Shown here piece after piece: positions 6,741 through 15,438 of a DNA stretch of 43,256 bases. Every line of letters begins with the position of its first letter. Positions within the stretch are counted from its first letter, which is position 1. The DNA is from Sulfurimonas sp. (GTDB lineage Bacteria; Campylobacterota; Campylobacteria; Campylobacterales; Sulfurimonadaceae), in contig JAUZSC010000043.1 of the NCBI GenBank assembly GCA_030949825.1, forward strand, positions 1 through 43,256. The letters run 5' to 3'. Made by a program: the position numbers and the translations under genes. The notes beneath the pieces are model-generated. The model saw nothing but the letters and a program-made list of their open reading frames with translations, had not been told where the DNA came from and searched no databases.

Positions 6741-7715
6741 ATGTTTTTAAAAAGTATATATACAATATCTGCTATTTCAATTTTATTTTCTGGTTGTGCA
6801 ACTATGCAAAAAACAGAAACACATAAAATTCCAATAAAAGATGAAGTACAGATAAGTGAGACTTTAAAAGTCAAAAAGATATTCCCACGGGATTAAAAGA
6901 AAAGTTGCAATTGGTAGATTTACAAATGAAACTAGATATGGACAAAGTTTTTCTAGATAAGAATAATGATAAAATTGGGAAACAAGCGATGGATATTTTA
7001 TCAGCAAAACTTTTTCAATCAGGAAGATTTATAATGTTAGAGCGTGTAGATTTGTCAAAAATTGAAGATGAGTTAAAAATGGGTAATCATGCAAGTCTTG
7101 ATAATTCTGCTGATTTCTTAATCTTAGGTTCTGTCCACAGAGTTCGGACGAAAAGAGACAAGTGAAGTTGGTGTATTTAGTCGCGTTAAAAAGCAAGAAG
7201 CATTTGCTAAAGTTCATATTAGAATTGTAGATGTTAGCACAGGACTAATTATCTATTCAGAAGAAGGTAAAGGTACTACATTTAGTGAAGCTGGAACAGT
7301 AATGGGTGTAGGTGGAAAAGCTGGATACAACGGACAACTAAATGATAAAGCAATAGATGCTGCAATTTCTGACTTAACATCAAATATCATTGAAAACATG
7401 CTAGATAGACCATGGAAAGGATATATCCTTGGTTACGAGGATGGAAGTTTAATAACATCAGGTGGTAAAAGTCAAAATATTAAGTCTGGCGATAAATTTG
7501 ATTTATATAAAGAAGGGAAAAAAGTTAAAAACCCTCAAACAAATATGATGATGAATTTACCAGGTAAAAAAATTGCAACAATTGAAATTGAAGCGACATT
7601 AGGAGATACCCCAGATACTGAAGTATCCTTAGCATCTATAGTAGACGGTAATATTAAATCATACATAGATAGCAAAGATTATTCTAAACTTTACATTCAA
7701 GTAGGAAAAAAATAA
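6741..7715 (+). pseudogene. CsgG/HfaB-family lipoprotein, three apparent frameshifts
   Basis: Start 6741 (AAGGA upstream) gives signal peptide MFLKSIYTISAISI and lipobox FSGC. The CsgG domain is then spread over three further frames: GIKRKVAIGRFTNETRYGQS, DKNNDKIGKQAMDILSAKL to DFLILGSV, and GRKETSEVGVFS through HIRIVDVSTGLI to YIQVGKK. The shifts fall near 6881-6886, at 6948-6952 (T run) and at 7135-7136 (CC). Each is one extra base, and together they restore the original frame. CsgG-family lipoproteins form outer-membrane pores or scaffolds. This one heads a four-gene lipoprotein operon. Intact apart from the shifts, so sequence error is possible. Confidence 0.8.
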
Positions 7716-8014
7716 TGAAAAAAATAATATTAACACTAGGACTATTTATCTTCTTGTCTTTTTCAGGATGTGGATATAAAGAAGGTACTGTAACAGCTAC
7801 ACAAAAGTCATACCTTTATTTTACTGGAGATGTAAGCAATACACTTGTCTCAATAGACAGTGGAGAGAAGTTCAATGTTATATATGGTCAAAATAATCAA
7901 TACCCTATTAAACCAGGTAAGCATTTAGTTGAAGTATATAAAGATGGTAAAATTATTATTAAAAGAGAGCTTTATATTGGTGACGATATAGCTAAAGAAA
8001 TAGAGGTGCGATAA
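7715..8014 (+). CDS. PEGA-like lipoprotein of the CsgG operon
   Basis: A 99-residue lipoprotein with signal peptide MKKIILTLGLFIFLS and lipobox FSGC. The mature part ends in a beta-sandwich-like stretch, YPIKPGKHLVEVYKDGK, that resembles PEGA-type domains. Its start overlaps the CsgG stop (TAATG) and its stop overlaps the next start, so it is translationally coupled. The usual operon of this type has CsgG, DUF4810 and DUF799 proteins; this protein is an additional member. Likely periplasmic and membrane-anchored. Confidence 0.75.
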   Translation: MKKIILTLGLFIFLSFSGCGYKEGTVTATQKSYLYFTGDVSNTLVSIDSGEKFNVIYGQNNQYPIKPGKHLVEVYKDGKIIIKRELYIGDDIAKEIEVR

Positions 8015-8397
8015 TGAGAAAAAATATAATTATAGGATTCTGTACAGCTGGAGCGATAGCATTGACTATGTCTGGATGTGGGGCACAACCAAAACCATTG
8101 TATACATATGGTAACTATAGTGAAAACTATTATCATTCAAAGAAAAATATCAGTCCAGAGAGTGCTTTAGAGTTACAAAAATCAATAGAATTTGCCATTG
8201 AAAATACTGAAAACACTCGTTCTGGGAGAGTCGCTCCAGGTATGTATGCAAACCTTGGTTACATCTATTTAAAGGGTGGAGAAACTGATAAAGCGATAGA
8301 AAGTTTCACTAAAGAAAAATCTATATATCCTGAATCAGCTCATTTTATGGATAGGATGATTAAAAAAATAGAAGTAGCTCAAGGAGAGAATAAATGA
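8014..8397 (+). CDS. DUF4810 lipoprotein
   Basis: A 127-residue lipoprotein (lipobox MSGC). The DUF4810 pattern is clear: PLYTYGNYSENYY after the lipobox, a helical middle, VAPGMYANLGYIYLKGG and the C-terminal EKSIYPESAHFMDRM. The helical part resembles a tetratricopeptide-like hairpin. The family is consistently found between CsgG-like and DUF799 genes and is thought to be part of the same outer-membrane complex; its biochemical role is not established. Overlaps both neighbours by a few bases. Confidence 0.88.
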   Translation: MRKNIIIGFCTAGAIALTMSGCGAQPKPLYTYGNYSENYYHSKKNISPESALELQKSIEFAIENTENTRSGRVAPGMYANLGYIYLKGGETDKAIESFTKEKSIYPESAHFMDRMIKKIEVAQGENK

Positions 8398-9038
8398 TTA
8401 ATAATAAACTTATAACTTATTTAGTCGTTACTGTATCTATACTTTTTCTTACAGGATGTGGACCAACTACAACAACAAAGGGAATAGAGTTTCCTAAAAT
8501 GTATGAACAGCAACCTCGCTCAATACTTATACTTCCCCCAATGAATGAAAGTACCGATGCTGAGGCTAAAGATTATTATATGACAACTACTGAAATGCCA
8601 TTCGCTCTCATGGGTTACTATACTTTTCCTACTGAAATGGTTAGCGATATAATGAGGCAAGAAGGGGTATATGATACTGAAACACTATACAATATGCCAC
8701 TCGATAAATTTTATGAATACTTTGGTGCAGATACCGTTTTATTTACCCGTATTAAAAAATGGGATTTATCATATATAGTCGTTGCTGCAAACTTAACAAT
8801 TCAAATTGAAGCTAAAATTATGTCAACAAAAACATCTGAAGAACTATGGACATATATAGGTACTGTTGTAGTTAATTTAAGTGGAAATAATAGCGGTGGA
8901 GGTATTGCTGGCTTAATTGCTTCTGCGATTGCAACTGCTATCAATAGTGCTGCTGCTGATTATGTTAAACATGCACATACTGCTAATAGAAGAATTATAT
9001 CCACACTTCCAGTTGGACCTTATCATGAGTGTATATGA
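8394..9038 (+). CDS. DUF799 (GNA1162-family) lipoprotein
   Basis: A 214-residue lipoprotein with lipobox LTGC. DUF799 features are PRSILILPPMNESTDAEAKDYY, PFALMGYYTFP with a downstream EMVSDIMRQEGVYD, a beta region with IEAKIMSTKTSEELW, a glycine/alanine-rich segment near residues 165-190, and the C-terminal LPVGPYH. The Neisseria homologue GNA1162 is an outer-membrane lipoprotein and vaccine antigen, structurally likened to TolB/CsgG-type transport proteins. The start overlaps the DUF4810 stop (ATGA). Last gene of the operon; the following 360 bp are non-coding. Confidence 0.88.
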   Translation: MINNKLITYLVVTVSILFLTGCGPTTTTKGIEFPKMYEQQPRSILILPPMNESTDAEAKDYYMTTTEMPFALMGYYTFPTEMVSDIMRQEGVYDTETLYNMPLDKFYEYFGADTVLFTRIKKWDLSYIVVAANLTIQIEAKIMSTKTSEELWTYIGTVVVNLSGNNSGGGIAGLIASAIATAINSAAADYVKHAHTANRRIISTLPVGPYHECI

Positions 9039-9402
9039 AAGATCAAGATCTTAAGTTTATTGACCAAACTCCAGGGAAATAAAGTCAACTCATATACATG
9101 ACATCATAACAAGTACTCATATAATAACAAATAGCAATTGAGCTATCATAAACCTAGAGAGTTAAGTGCAAATAACATATCGGACAAATCCTAAAACAGC
9201 TAGTTTTCTTAAACAAGAAAATCAGTTAGTTTGACTCCAAGTCAGATAGTTATACTAAAAATTTGAGTGGCGACTGAATCGGTGAAAGCTAGATTGTATA
9301 TCATGAGACGAAATTATGTATAACGCGGTTATTTAATCAAGTAAGAGATTATTTCGCTCCTACCCTAACGAACTCTCAATATTAAAATAGTGAGGTTCTA
9401 TT
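9039..9402 (+). ncRNA. Non-coding 5' region of an IS110 remnant; possible bridge RNA
   Basis: No gene fits in these 364 bases. The right part lies directly upstream of an IS110-type transposase start, where IS110 elements encode their structured bridge RNA. Local hairpins are visible: TTTTCTT/AAGAAAA at 9204-9221 and TGACT/AGTCA at 9232-9244. The left boundary of the element is not identifiable. The bridge RNA role is inferred from position, not shown. Confidence 0.4.
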
Positions 9403-9621
9403 ATGTATTCTATCGGATTAGATGTTAGTAAAGCAATCATTTCAATTCATGTCCCTCTCAACTCTCTAGATTTAGAGATTGAGAACAACTTAAAATCGCT
9501 AAAATCTTTTTATGCGAAACTAAAAAAACTCTATAAAAAAGAGATAGATGACCTTGTGTTTGTTTATGAACCTACAGGTAGTTATTCAGCAATTCTTACA
9601 AAGTTTTGCAGCACTAATTAG
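9403..9621 (+). pseudogene. IS110-family transposase, N-terminal fragment
   Basis: A 72-codon fragment starting MYSIGLDVSKAIISIHVP and including LVFVYEPTGSYSAIL. These hold the first aspartate and the glutamate of the DEDD (RuvC-like) catalytic set of IS110 recombinases. The remaining two aspartates and the C-terminal serine domain are missing. The full protein is normally 300-400 residues. The element is inactive, but its 5' end and upstream non-coding region may be complete. Confidence 0.8.
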
Positions 9622-9750
9622 CAAAAGTTGTAAAAACAGCCTATGATTATTTTAAAGAAGAGAAGCCAAAAATAAGTTCAGCTATTGCCCATAGCTTTAC
9701 AAATCAATATGCTAAACCATCTTGGGAATAGCTACAGAGCAATAAATATT
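9622..9750 (+). pseudogene. Unassigned coding tail after the IS110 fragment
   Basis: From about 9627 a different frame reads VVKTAYDYFKEEKPKISS and on to YAKPSWE, stopping at 9739. It has no start codon and no family that I recognise. It may be the end of the transposase after an internal deletion or the tail of another lost gene. About 11 bases separate it from the TA operator. Confidence 0.35.
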
Positions 9751-9790
9751 ATCAAAACTAAAGTGAATTTCACTTTAGTTTTGATATAAT
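9751..9790 (+). promoter_or_regulatory. Palindromic operator and promoter of TA pair 2
   Basis: A perfect palindrome with 17-bp arms: ATCAAAACTAAAGTGAA (9751-9767), then T, then its complement (9769-9785). It runs into TATAAT at 9785-9790. Same architecture as the 1930-1957 operator but a different sequence, so each antitoxin likely recognises its own site. Confidence 0.7.
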
Positions 9791-9821
9791 TAATTTAATA
9801 AATATTTTAGAAGGATGATTT

Positions 9822-10079
9822 ATGCAAACTTTATCAATACAAATACAAGATAGTTATATGCAACAATTTATGAATTTTGTAAAACAAAGTCATTCTAATA
9901 TAACTGTTTCAAAAGATAAAAATCTTGAAATTGACCCGTATTTTTATGAGAGAAAGCGAGATTTAGAGCAAATCATTGAAGATTCAGAAAACGGGACAAT
10001 GGAAATGTTATCTCAAGAGCAGTACGAAAAAGAAATGAAAATATTTTTCAAAGATTTAAATGCTAATGCAAATCTTTAG
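9822..10079 (+). CDS. Antitoxin of TA pair 2
   Basis: An 85-residue acidic protein, start preceded by AAGGATG at normal distance. The N-terminal strand MQTLSIQIQDSYMQQFMNFV suggests a ribbon-helix-helix DNA-binding dimer. The middle carries FYERKRDLEQIIEDSENGTM, a common antitoxin motif just before the toxin-binding tail. It overlaps the toxin gene by 20 bp. The long palindrome in its promoter supports autoregulation. Confidence 0.78.
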   Translation: MQTLSIQIQDSYMQQFMNFVKQSHSNITVSKDKNLEIDPYFYERKRDLEQIIEDSENGTMEMLSQEQYEKEMKIFFKDLNANANL

Positions 10080-10362
10080 AACTAGACTATATAAAACTCA
10101 ATTACTAAAAATTTTAACATATATTTCAAAAGATAAAGTAAGTGCAAGTGAAAATTTTTATATAGATTTAGACAAACAAATCAACAATTTAGTTTATTCC
10201 CCACTTAAATGTAGACAATCCTTTTACTCCGATGATGCCAATGTAAGAGATATGATATTTAAGAAATATACAATCCAATTTAAAATTTATGAAAACAAAA
10301 TTAGTATTTTAAAAATCTTCAACAAGAGCAAGCCTAAAGAAGAAAGATACAACAAAACATAG
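10060..10362 (+). CDS. RelE/ParE-family toxin of TA pair 2
   Basis: About 100 residues; start at 10060 or 10066, both inside the antitoxin gene. The fold pattern is that of ParE/RelE: an N-terminal helical hairpin (LLKILTYISKDKVSASENF), SPLKCRQSF, VRDMIFKKYTIQFKIYENKISILKIF. The last strand lacks the HRREIY-type ending of TA pair 1, so it may act differently. Its stop codon lies inside attC5, after the R'' box, a typical tight cassette layout. Confidence 0.75.
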   Translation: MLMQIFRTRLYKTQLLKILTYISKDKVSASENFYIDLDKQINNLVYSPLKCRQSFYSDDANVRDMIFKKYTIQFKIYENKISILKIFNKSKPKEERYNKT

Positions 10363-10415
10363 GAACACAATAAATTACCTATCGGAAATTTATTGTTCTA
10401 TTCGACCGTTAGAAA
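10346..10415 (+). other. attC site 5, right end of the array
   Basis: R'' GATACAAC (10346-10353), inner stem ATAAATTACC / GGAAATTTAT around TATC, and R' GTTAGAAA (10408-10415). Most similar to site 2. Its R'' does not match the start box of its cassette (GTTGTGAG at 6616), implying a lost attC in between. Downstream lies chromosomal sequence. Confidence 0.8.
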
Positions 10416-10433
10416 TAAGAGAATGTTGAGGAG

Positions 10434-10454
10434 ATAAACTCTTAAAGAGTTTAT
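10434..10454 (-). terminator. Palindrome after aroG, possible terminator
   Basis: ATAAACTCTT and AAGAGTTTAT are exact arms around one A, just beyond the aroG stop. No run of T follows on the aroG strand, so termination would be weak. It may alternatively mark the array/chromosome border. Confidence 0.35.
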
Positions 10455-10460
10455 TAGAAA

Positions 10461-11810
10461 CTATTTTCTAGCGTCTTTTAAAGAGTCTGCAATTAAAAAT
10501 GCAAGTTCTAGTGATTGGTCTGCGTTAAGTCGTGGATCACAATGTGTATGGTAACGAGAAGATAAATCTTCTTCAGTTACAGTAAATGAACCACCGATAC
10601 ATTCTGTAACATTTTTACCAGTCATTTCTAAGTGAACACCACCTGCATGTGTACCCTCAGCCTTATGAATAGCAAAGAATTCTTTCATTTCTGTAAGGAT
10701 GGCATCTACTGGACGCGTTTTATAATTATTAGAAGATTTAATCGTATTACCATGCATTGGATCACATGACCATACAACTTTTAAGCCCTCTTTCTCAACT
10801 GCTCGAATTAAGGCAGGAAGTCCATCACCAACTTTTCCTGCACCCATTCGAACGATTACATTTAAACGCCCTGCTTCATTCTCAGGATTGAGTACGTTTG
10901 CAAGTTTGATTAAGTCCTGAGGATCCATAGTAGGTCCAGCTTTTACACCTATAGGATTCTTAACACCTCTTAAATACTCAACATGAGCACCATCAAGTTG
11001 ACGAGTTCTATCACCTATCCATAACATATGAGCAGATGTATCGTACCAATCACCACTCATAGAGTCTTGACGCGTAAATGCTTCTTCATATGGAAGTAAG
11101 AGTGCTTCATGTGAAGTATAAAAATCAGTTTGTCTTAAGGTTTTATATGTTTTTGAACTCACACCACAAGCTTCCATAAATCTTAGTGAATTTTCTATCT
11201 CTTCTGATAGTTTTTCATATTTTTTAGTTAAGTCACCTTGATGAGCAAAATCTAAAGTCCAACTATGAACCTTATTTAAATCTGCTAAACCACCCGATGC
11301 AAAAGCACGAAGAAGATTTAAAGTAGCAGATGCTTGATTGTAAGCTTTTATCATACGCTCAGGATCTGGCACACGAGCATCTTTTGTAAACTCAGAAGCA
11401 TTAATAATATCTCCACGGTATGAAGCTAAAGTAACTCCATCAAATGTTTCTGTATCTGAAGAACGAGGTTTTGCAAATTGTCCTGCCATTCGTCCAACTT
11501 TAACAACCGGTAAACCACCTGCGTAAGTCATAACAACAGCCATTTGCATCATCGCTTTAAAACTATCTCTAATATTATCAGCATGAAATTCTGCAAAACT
11601 CTCAGCACAATCTCCACCCTGAAGTAAAAAAGCCTCTCCATTAGCAACATTTGCTAACTGACTCTTAAGTGAACAAGCCTCGCCTGCAAATACTAGTGGC
11701 GGGTAATTTTTCAACTCTGAGAGAACTTTATTTAATGCTTCTTGGTTTGGATAAGTTGGTTGTTGTAAAATCGCTTTTTCTCTCCAACTTGATGGACTCC
11801 AAATACTCAT
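10461..11810 (-). CDS. aroG: Class II DAHP synthase
   Basis: Joins phosphoenolpyruvate and erythrose 4-phosphate to give DAHP, the first step of the shikimate pathway to aromatic amino acids. At 449 residues it is the plant/actinobacterial class II type. Visible motifs are [11 protein letters not shown] with the metal-binding cysteine at residue 68, [13 protein letters not shown] (105-117), [42 protein letters not shown] and [20 protein letters not shown]. The start is supported by AAGGT six bases upstream on its strand. Divergently transcribed from the diguanylate cyclase gene, with a shared palindrome between them. Confidence 0.95.
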   Translation of the reverse strand: MSIWSPSSWREKAILQQPTYPNQEALNKVLSELKNYPPLVFAGEACSLKSQLANVANGEAFLLQGGDCAESFAEFHADNIRDSFKAMMQMAVVMTYAGGLPVVKVGRMAGQFAKPRSSDTETFDGVTLASYRGDIINASEFTKDARVPDPERMIKAYNQASATLNLLRAFASGGLADLNKVHSWTLDFAHQGDLTKKYEKLSEEIENSLRFMEACGVSSKTYKTLRQTDFYTSHEALLLPYEEAFTRQDSMSGDWYDTSAHMLWIGDRTRQLDGAHVEYLRGVKNPIGVKAGPTMDPQDLIKLANVLNPENEAGRLNVIVRMGAGKVGDGLPALIRAVEKEGLKVVWSCDPMHGNTIKSSNNYKTRPVDAILTEMKEFFAIHKAEGTHAGGVHLEMTGKNVTECIGGSFTVTEEDLSSRYHTHCDPRLNADQSLELAFLIADSLKDARK

Positions 11811-11924
11811 ATTATTACCTTGTTATAAATTTTTCTGCATTCTACCATAAAGATAGTAAAATTGTAAGCTATCTTTATGATTATCACTGTATAATTGCCT
11901 AATAATTAAAAGAGGATTTATTGA
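11811..11924. promoter_or_regulatory. Divergent promoter region aroG / diguanylate cyclase
   Basis: Rightward TATAAT at 11890-11895 with AGAGGAT before the start at 11925. Leftward TAGAAT-like -10 at 11839-11844. Between them CATAAAGATAG (11846-11856) and CTATCTTTATG (11869-11879) form exact 11-bp inverted arms, positioned to affect both promoters. The regulator is unknown. Confidence 0.5.
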
Positions 11925-12848
11925 ATGACTAAAGAGAATCTAAAATCTCTTGTGACCCAAATGTACGAAAACTTACTTGAAAAAATAAACCATCAAGAGA
12001 CAGCAAGCAAAGATGATGTTATAGAATACCTTAGGGATGCTGTTGAAGTAGTTGCTAGTATAGCAGATGACAAGATAGATTCTATCGAGCATGCTAAATC
12101 AGCTTTTAACAATGCTTATCAAGAAATCGCAAATAAAAGTATTTCATCGTATCAGCATACCAATGAACGCTTTGAAATTTTAACGCAGATGCATGAAGAA
12201 ACATTATCAAGTTGTAATAGCTCACATATAGATATTCCCTTTATTACTGAAAAATTCAATGATATCCAAGAGCATATGCTTGAGGAAGTCAAAAAAGCAA
12301 ATGATATTATCTCAAAATTGTCTTCAAAAGTAACAAGTTTAGAGAAAGACTCTAACTTAGATTCACTGACAAAAGTTTTTAACAGACGCGCATTATCAAA
12401 ATATCTTAACAATTTATGTTCCCAAACAAAACTTAGCTATGAGCTTCACTTACTCATCTTAGATATTGATGACTTCAAAACCATCAATGACACATATGGC
12501 CATATAGCAGGAGATAAAATTTTGATTTTTCTTGCAAATATTCTCAAAAAAACACTTCGTGATGGCGATAAAATATTTAGATACGGTGGGGAAGAATTTA
12601 TTCTTATACTTAACCGTATAGATGCCTTGCATTGTCAAAAACTAGCTAGTAGAATTTTAGAACTTGTTAGTAAAAACAAACTTATCTACAAGGGTGAAAG
12701 CTTAGGTGCAACAGTCAGTATAGGAACAACTATATTTACACAAAAAGACACACCAGATAGTCTTATTGCACGAGCAGATAAAGCACTTTATAAGGCAAAA
12801 AAAGATGGTAAAAATAGAATTTGCACGGAGTTAGATGATGGAAATTAA
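11925..12848 (+). CDS. Diguanylate cyclase (GGDEF domain)
   Basis: A 307-residue soluble protein: an N-terminal helical, probably coiled-coil region of about 150 residues, then a GGDEF domain beginning DSLTKVFNRRAL. The active-site loop is GGEEF (in RYGGEEFILIL). The inhibitory site RDGD lies five residues before it, so product feedback is likely. It should make cyclic di-GMP from two GTP. No membrane segment or known sensor domain is visible. It opens a tight run with cvpA, fur and lysS and overlaps cvpA by 14 bp. Confidence 0.92.
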   Translation: MTKENLKSLVTQMYENLLEKINHQETASKDDVIEYLRDAVEVVASIADDKIDSIEHAKSAFNNAYQEIANKSISSYQHTNERFEILTQMHEETLSSCNSSHIDIPFITEKFNDIQEHMLEEVKKANDIISKLSSKVTSLEKDSNLDSLTKVFNRRALSKYLNNLCSQTKLSYELHLLILDIDDFKTINDTYGHIAGDKILIFLANILKKTLRDGDKIFRYGGEEFILILNRIDALHCQKLASRILELVSKNKLIYKGESLGATVSIGTTIFTQKDTPDSLIARADKALYKAKKDGKNRICTELDDGN

Positions 12849-13440
12849 TTACTTCGACATAATAGTCACAATAATTATTCTTTTTCTTGGACTCAAAGGT
12901 ATTTTAAATGGATTTTTTAAAGAACTTTTTGGTTTAGTAGGAATAATTGGCGGTATATTTGTAGCTTCAAGACTTGGTGATTCTGTTGGTACATTTTTAA
13001 ATGATTTAATCTTTAATTTCGACAATGCTTCCGCTGTTAGCTTTACAGGATTCATCATAGTATTAGCACTTTTTTGGTTACTCATGATAGCTATTGGAAT
13101 GGCATTTAAACACTTAACACTTCTCAGTGGACTTGGTCCCTTTGATAAAATCCTTGGCTTTGTTTTTGGTGCAGGTAAATTCTTTTTTATCACTGCAGTT
13201 ATCGCCCATGCTGCTTACAATATCAAAGCACTCAAGTCTGTTATAGACGAGACAAGTTTAAAAACAAGTGTACTTTTTCCTATTCTTACTGAGACTGGTT
13301 CTTATATTATGCAACTCGATCCGGTTGGACTTTCTCAAGATATTAATAAGTCAGCCTCTTCCTTAAAAAGTAAGGCCTCAAATATTGCAGATGATACAAT
13401 GAAACAGCTTCAAGATTCAATGCCAAACATGGAGAAATAA
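12835..13440 (+). CDS. cvpA: CvpA family membrane protein
   Basis: A 201-residue protein with four predicted membrane segments (about residues 6-24, 28-45, 63-86 and 103-122). It has the CvpA hallmarks ILFLGLKGILNGFFKELFGL near the N-terminus and GPFDKILGFVFGAGKFFFI in the third quarter. The C-terminal tail is hydrophilic. CvpA proteins are linked to envelope stress and colicin V production; the exact role is unsettled. The start (ATG at 12835 or 12838) lies inside the preceding gene, and the stop directly abuts the fur start. Confidence 0.88.
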   Translation: MMEINYFDIIVTIIILFLGLKGILNGFFKELFGLVGIIGGIFVASRLGDSVGTFLNDLIFNFDNASAVSFTGFIIVLALFWLLMIAIGMAFKHLTLLSGLGPFDKILGFVFGAGKFFFITAVIAHAAYNIKALKSVIDETSLKTSVLFPILTETGSYIMQLDPVGLSQDINKSASSLKSKASNIADDTMKQLQDSMPNMEK

Positions 13441-13920
13441 ATGTCAAAAGTAAGCACAGACTTCAAAGATAAAACAGTGGAGTACGAACAACTCCTTGCA
13501 GATTTCAAAGCACTTTTAAAAAAGAATTCTCTTAAATTTACAATTCAAAGAGAAGTAATTTTAGAATCTCTTTACAAATCAGATGAGCATCTAACACCTG
13601 AGTCACTTCATCATCTCATTCAAGACAACTTTGCCCAACTAAAAATTGGAATAGCCACTGTTTATAGAACCCTTTCTTTACTTGAAGATTCACATATGGT
13701 AACATCATTATCATTTGGAGCACAAGGGAAAAAGTATGAACTTGGAGCAAAAGAACATCACGACCATATGATATGTACAGCGTGTGGAGATATCACGGAG
13801 TTTGTTGATGAAGAAATAGAAAACCGTCAAGATTCAATAGCCCACCAACTTGGCTTTAAAATCTCTGACCATTCAATGCAGATCTATGGTATCTGCAAAA
13901 ACTGCCAAAAAGGAAAATAA
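13441..13920 (+). CDS. fur: Fur family metalloregulator
   Basis: A 159-residue winged-helix repressor with Fe(II) or related metal as co-repressor. It shows the Fur pattern: a DNA-binding part with [23 protein letters not shown] and [14 protein letters not shown], then [16 protein letters not shown] with metal ligands, and a C-terminal CKNC pair. The first CxxC (CTAC) and the last form a structural zinc site. The gene starts immediately after the cvpA stop and overlaps lysS by one base (TAATG), an arrangement typical of related Campylobacterota. Fur is favoured over PerR/Zur by context only. Confidence 0.9.
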   Translation: MSKVSTDFKDKTVEYEQLLADFKALLKKNSLKFTIQREVILESLYKSDEHLTPESLHHLIQDNFAQLKIGIATVYRTLSLLEDSHMVTSLSFGAQGKKYELGAKEHHDHMICTACGDITEFVDEEIENRQDSIAHQLGFKISDHSMQIYGICKNCQKGK

Positions 13921-15434
13921 TGGCTTTTGAAAATAAATTCGTCCAACAAAGAATAGAAAAAGCAGAGCTTCTTCGAGCCGAGGGAATTAACCCTTACTCA
14001 AACGACTCTCAAAGAAATACAAGTATTCAAAAATATATGAATGTAAATGCTGACATAGAACAAAAAGAAGATAAACGAGATGAAAATCGTCACTACATTG
14101 TAAGTGGGAGAATCAAACTTTTTAGAATCATGGGAAAAGCAAGTTTCATTAAAATAGAAGATGAAAGCGGTATGCTACAAGTCTATGTGACGCGTGACAA
14201 TTTACCTGAGGGTTTTTACAACACTGTGTTTAAAAAGCTTATTGAAGTTGGAGATATTGTTGAAGTGTCTGGCTTTCCATTTGTAACAGGTAAAGGCGAG
14301 TTATCACTACATTGTTCTGCCTTTAAGCTTTTGACAAAAGCAATTTCACCACTTCCTGAAAAGTTTCATGGTGTTACAGACAAAGAAATTCGTTACCGTA
14401 AAAGATACCTCGACCTTATTATGAACACTGAGGTGCGTAAAACTTTTCAAACGCGTTCAAAAGTTATCTCTTTAACACGACGCTTTTTCGAAGACAAAGG
14501 TTTCTTAGAAGTAGAAACTCCTATGATGCATCCTATTGCTGGTGGGGCAAATGCTAAACCATTTGTTACACATCATAATGCACTAGGAATCGATAGATTT
14601 TTAAGAATCGCACCTGAGCTTTACTTAAAACGCTTAATCGTTGGTGGATTTGAAGCTGTTTTTGAGATTAACCGTAACTTTAGAAATGAAGGTATGGATG
14701 CTACACATAATCCTGAGTTCACTTCTATAGAATTTTACTGGGCATATAAAACATATAAAGATTTAATCGAGATTACAAAAGAGTATTTTCAATACCTTTT
14801 TGAGCATCTAAACCTTCCAACAATGTTGCCTTATGATGATATGGAAGTAAATTTTGATAATTTTACTGAGATTCCACTTATAGAGTCACTTACAACTATA
14901 GGTGGTGTTCCAGCAGAATCTTGTAATGACATAGATTCAATTACTGCCTATTTAAAATCAAAAAATATTTCTGTAAAACCGGGAATGAATTTAGGTCAAC
15001 TTCAGGGTGAATTGTTTGACGAATTTGTTGAGAAAAAACTTATTGACCCTACTTTCATTACAGAATACCCAGTTGAAATTTCTCCACTTGCACGAAGAAG
15101 CGATACAAATACTGCCATTACAGAAAGGTTTGAACTTTTCATTGCTGGACGAGAAATTGCAAATGCATTTTCAGAGTTAAATGACCCAATAGACCAATAC
15201 GAAAGATTTCAAGGTCAAGGAGATGCTAAAGATGCTGGAGATGACGAAGCACATGAGATGGATGAAGACTTCATCGATGCACTTAGCTACGGAATGGCTC
15301 CAACTGCAGGACAAGGAATAGGCATAGACAGACTTGTAATGCTACTTACAAATGAGCATAGTATTCGTGATGTCCTCCTCTTTCCCGCGATGAAACCTCT
15401 TCATAATGAAGAGAACACTACAGAAGAAGACTAA
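13920..15434 (+). CDS. lysS: Lysyl-tRNA synthetase, class II
   Basis: Charges tRNA-Lys with lysine. The 504 residues hold an N-terminal OB-fold anticodon-binding domain ([19 protein letters not shown] region) and a class II catalytic domain. Motif 1 is [20 protein letters not shown], motif 2 is [20 protein letters not shown] and motif 3 is [14 protein letters not shown]. Length and motifs are standard. It overlaps the fur stop by one base and is followed four bases later by queH. Confidence 0.96.
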   Translation: MAFENKFVQQRIEKAELLRAEGINPYSNDSQRNTSIQKYMNVNADIEQKEDKRDENRHYIVSGRIKLFRIMGKASFIKIEDESGMLQVYVTRDNLPEGFYNTVFKKLIEVGDIVEVSGFPFVTGKGELSLHCSAFKLLTKAISPLPEKFHGVTDKEIRYRKRYLDLIMNTEVRKTFQTRSKVISLTRRFFEDKGFLEVETPMMHPIAGGANAKPFVTHHNALGIDRFLRIAPELYLKRLIVGGFEAVFEINRNFRNEGMDATHNPEFTSIEFYWAYKTYKDLIEITKEYFQYLFEHLNLPTMLPYDDMEVNFDNFTEIPLIESLTTIGGVPAESCNDIDSITAYLKSKNISVKPGMNLGQLQGELFDEFVEKKLIDPTFITEYPVEISPLARRSDTNTAITERFELFIAGREIANAFSELNDPIDQYERFQGQGDAKDAGDDEAHEMDEDFIDALSYGMAPTAGQGIGIDRLVMLLTNEHSIRDVLLFPAMKPLHNEENTTEED

Positions 15435-15438
15435 GTAA

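Larger units (their letters stand above)
161..10408 (+). mobile_element. Integron cassette array without integrase in view
   Basis: Five hairpin sites with attC architecture separate short rightward gene groups. Each site has outer R''/R' boxes ending AAC and starting GTT, and an inner stem with a small or long loop. For cassettes 1 to 4 the box at the start pairs with the R'' box at the end: GTTATATC/GATATAAC, GTTGTATC/GATACAAC, GTTGTATC/GATACAAC and GTTATG/GCATAAC. The fifth unit (6617-10408) starts GTTGTGAG but ends GATACAAC. It is therefore probably two cassettes fused after loss of an attC around the IS110 remnant. No tyrosine recombinase is encoded in the window. The array points away from a platform expected at left and ends beside chromosomal aroG. 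Confidence 0.75.
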
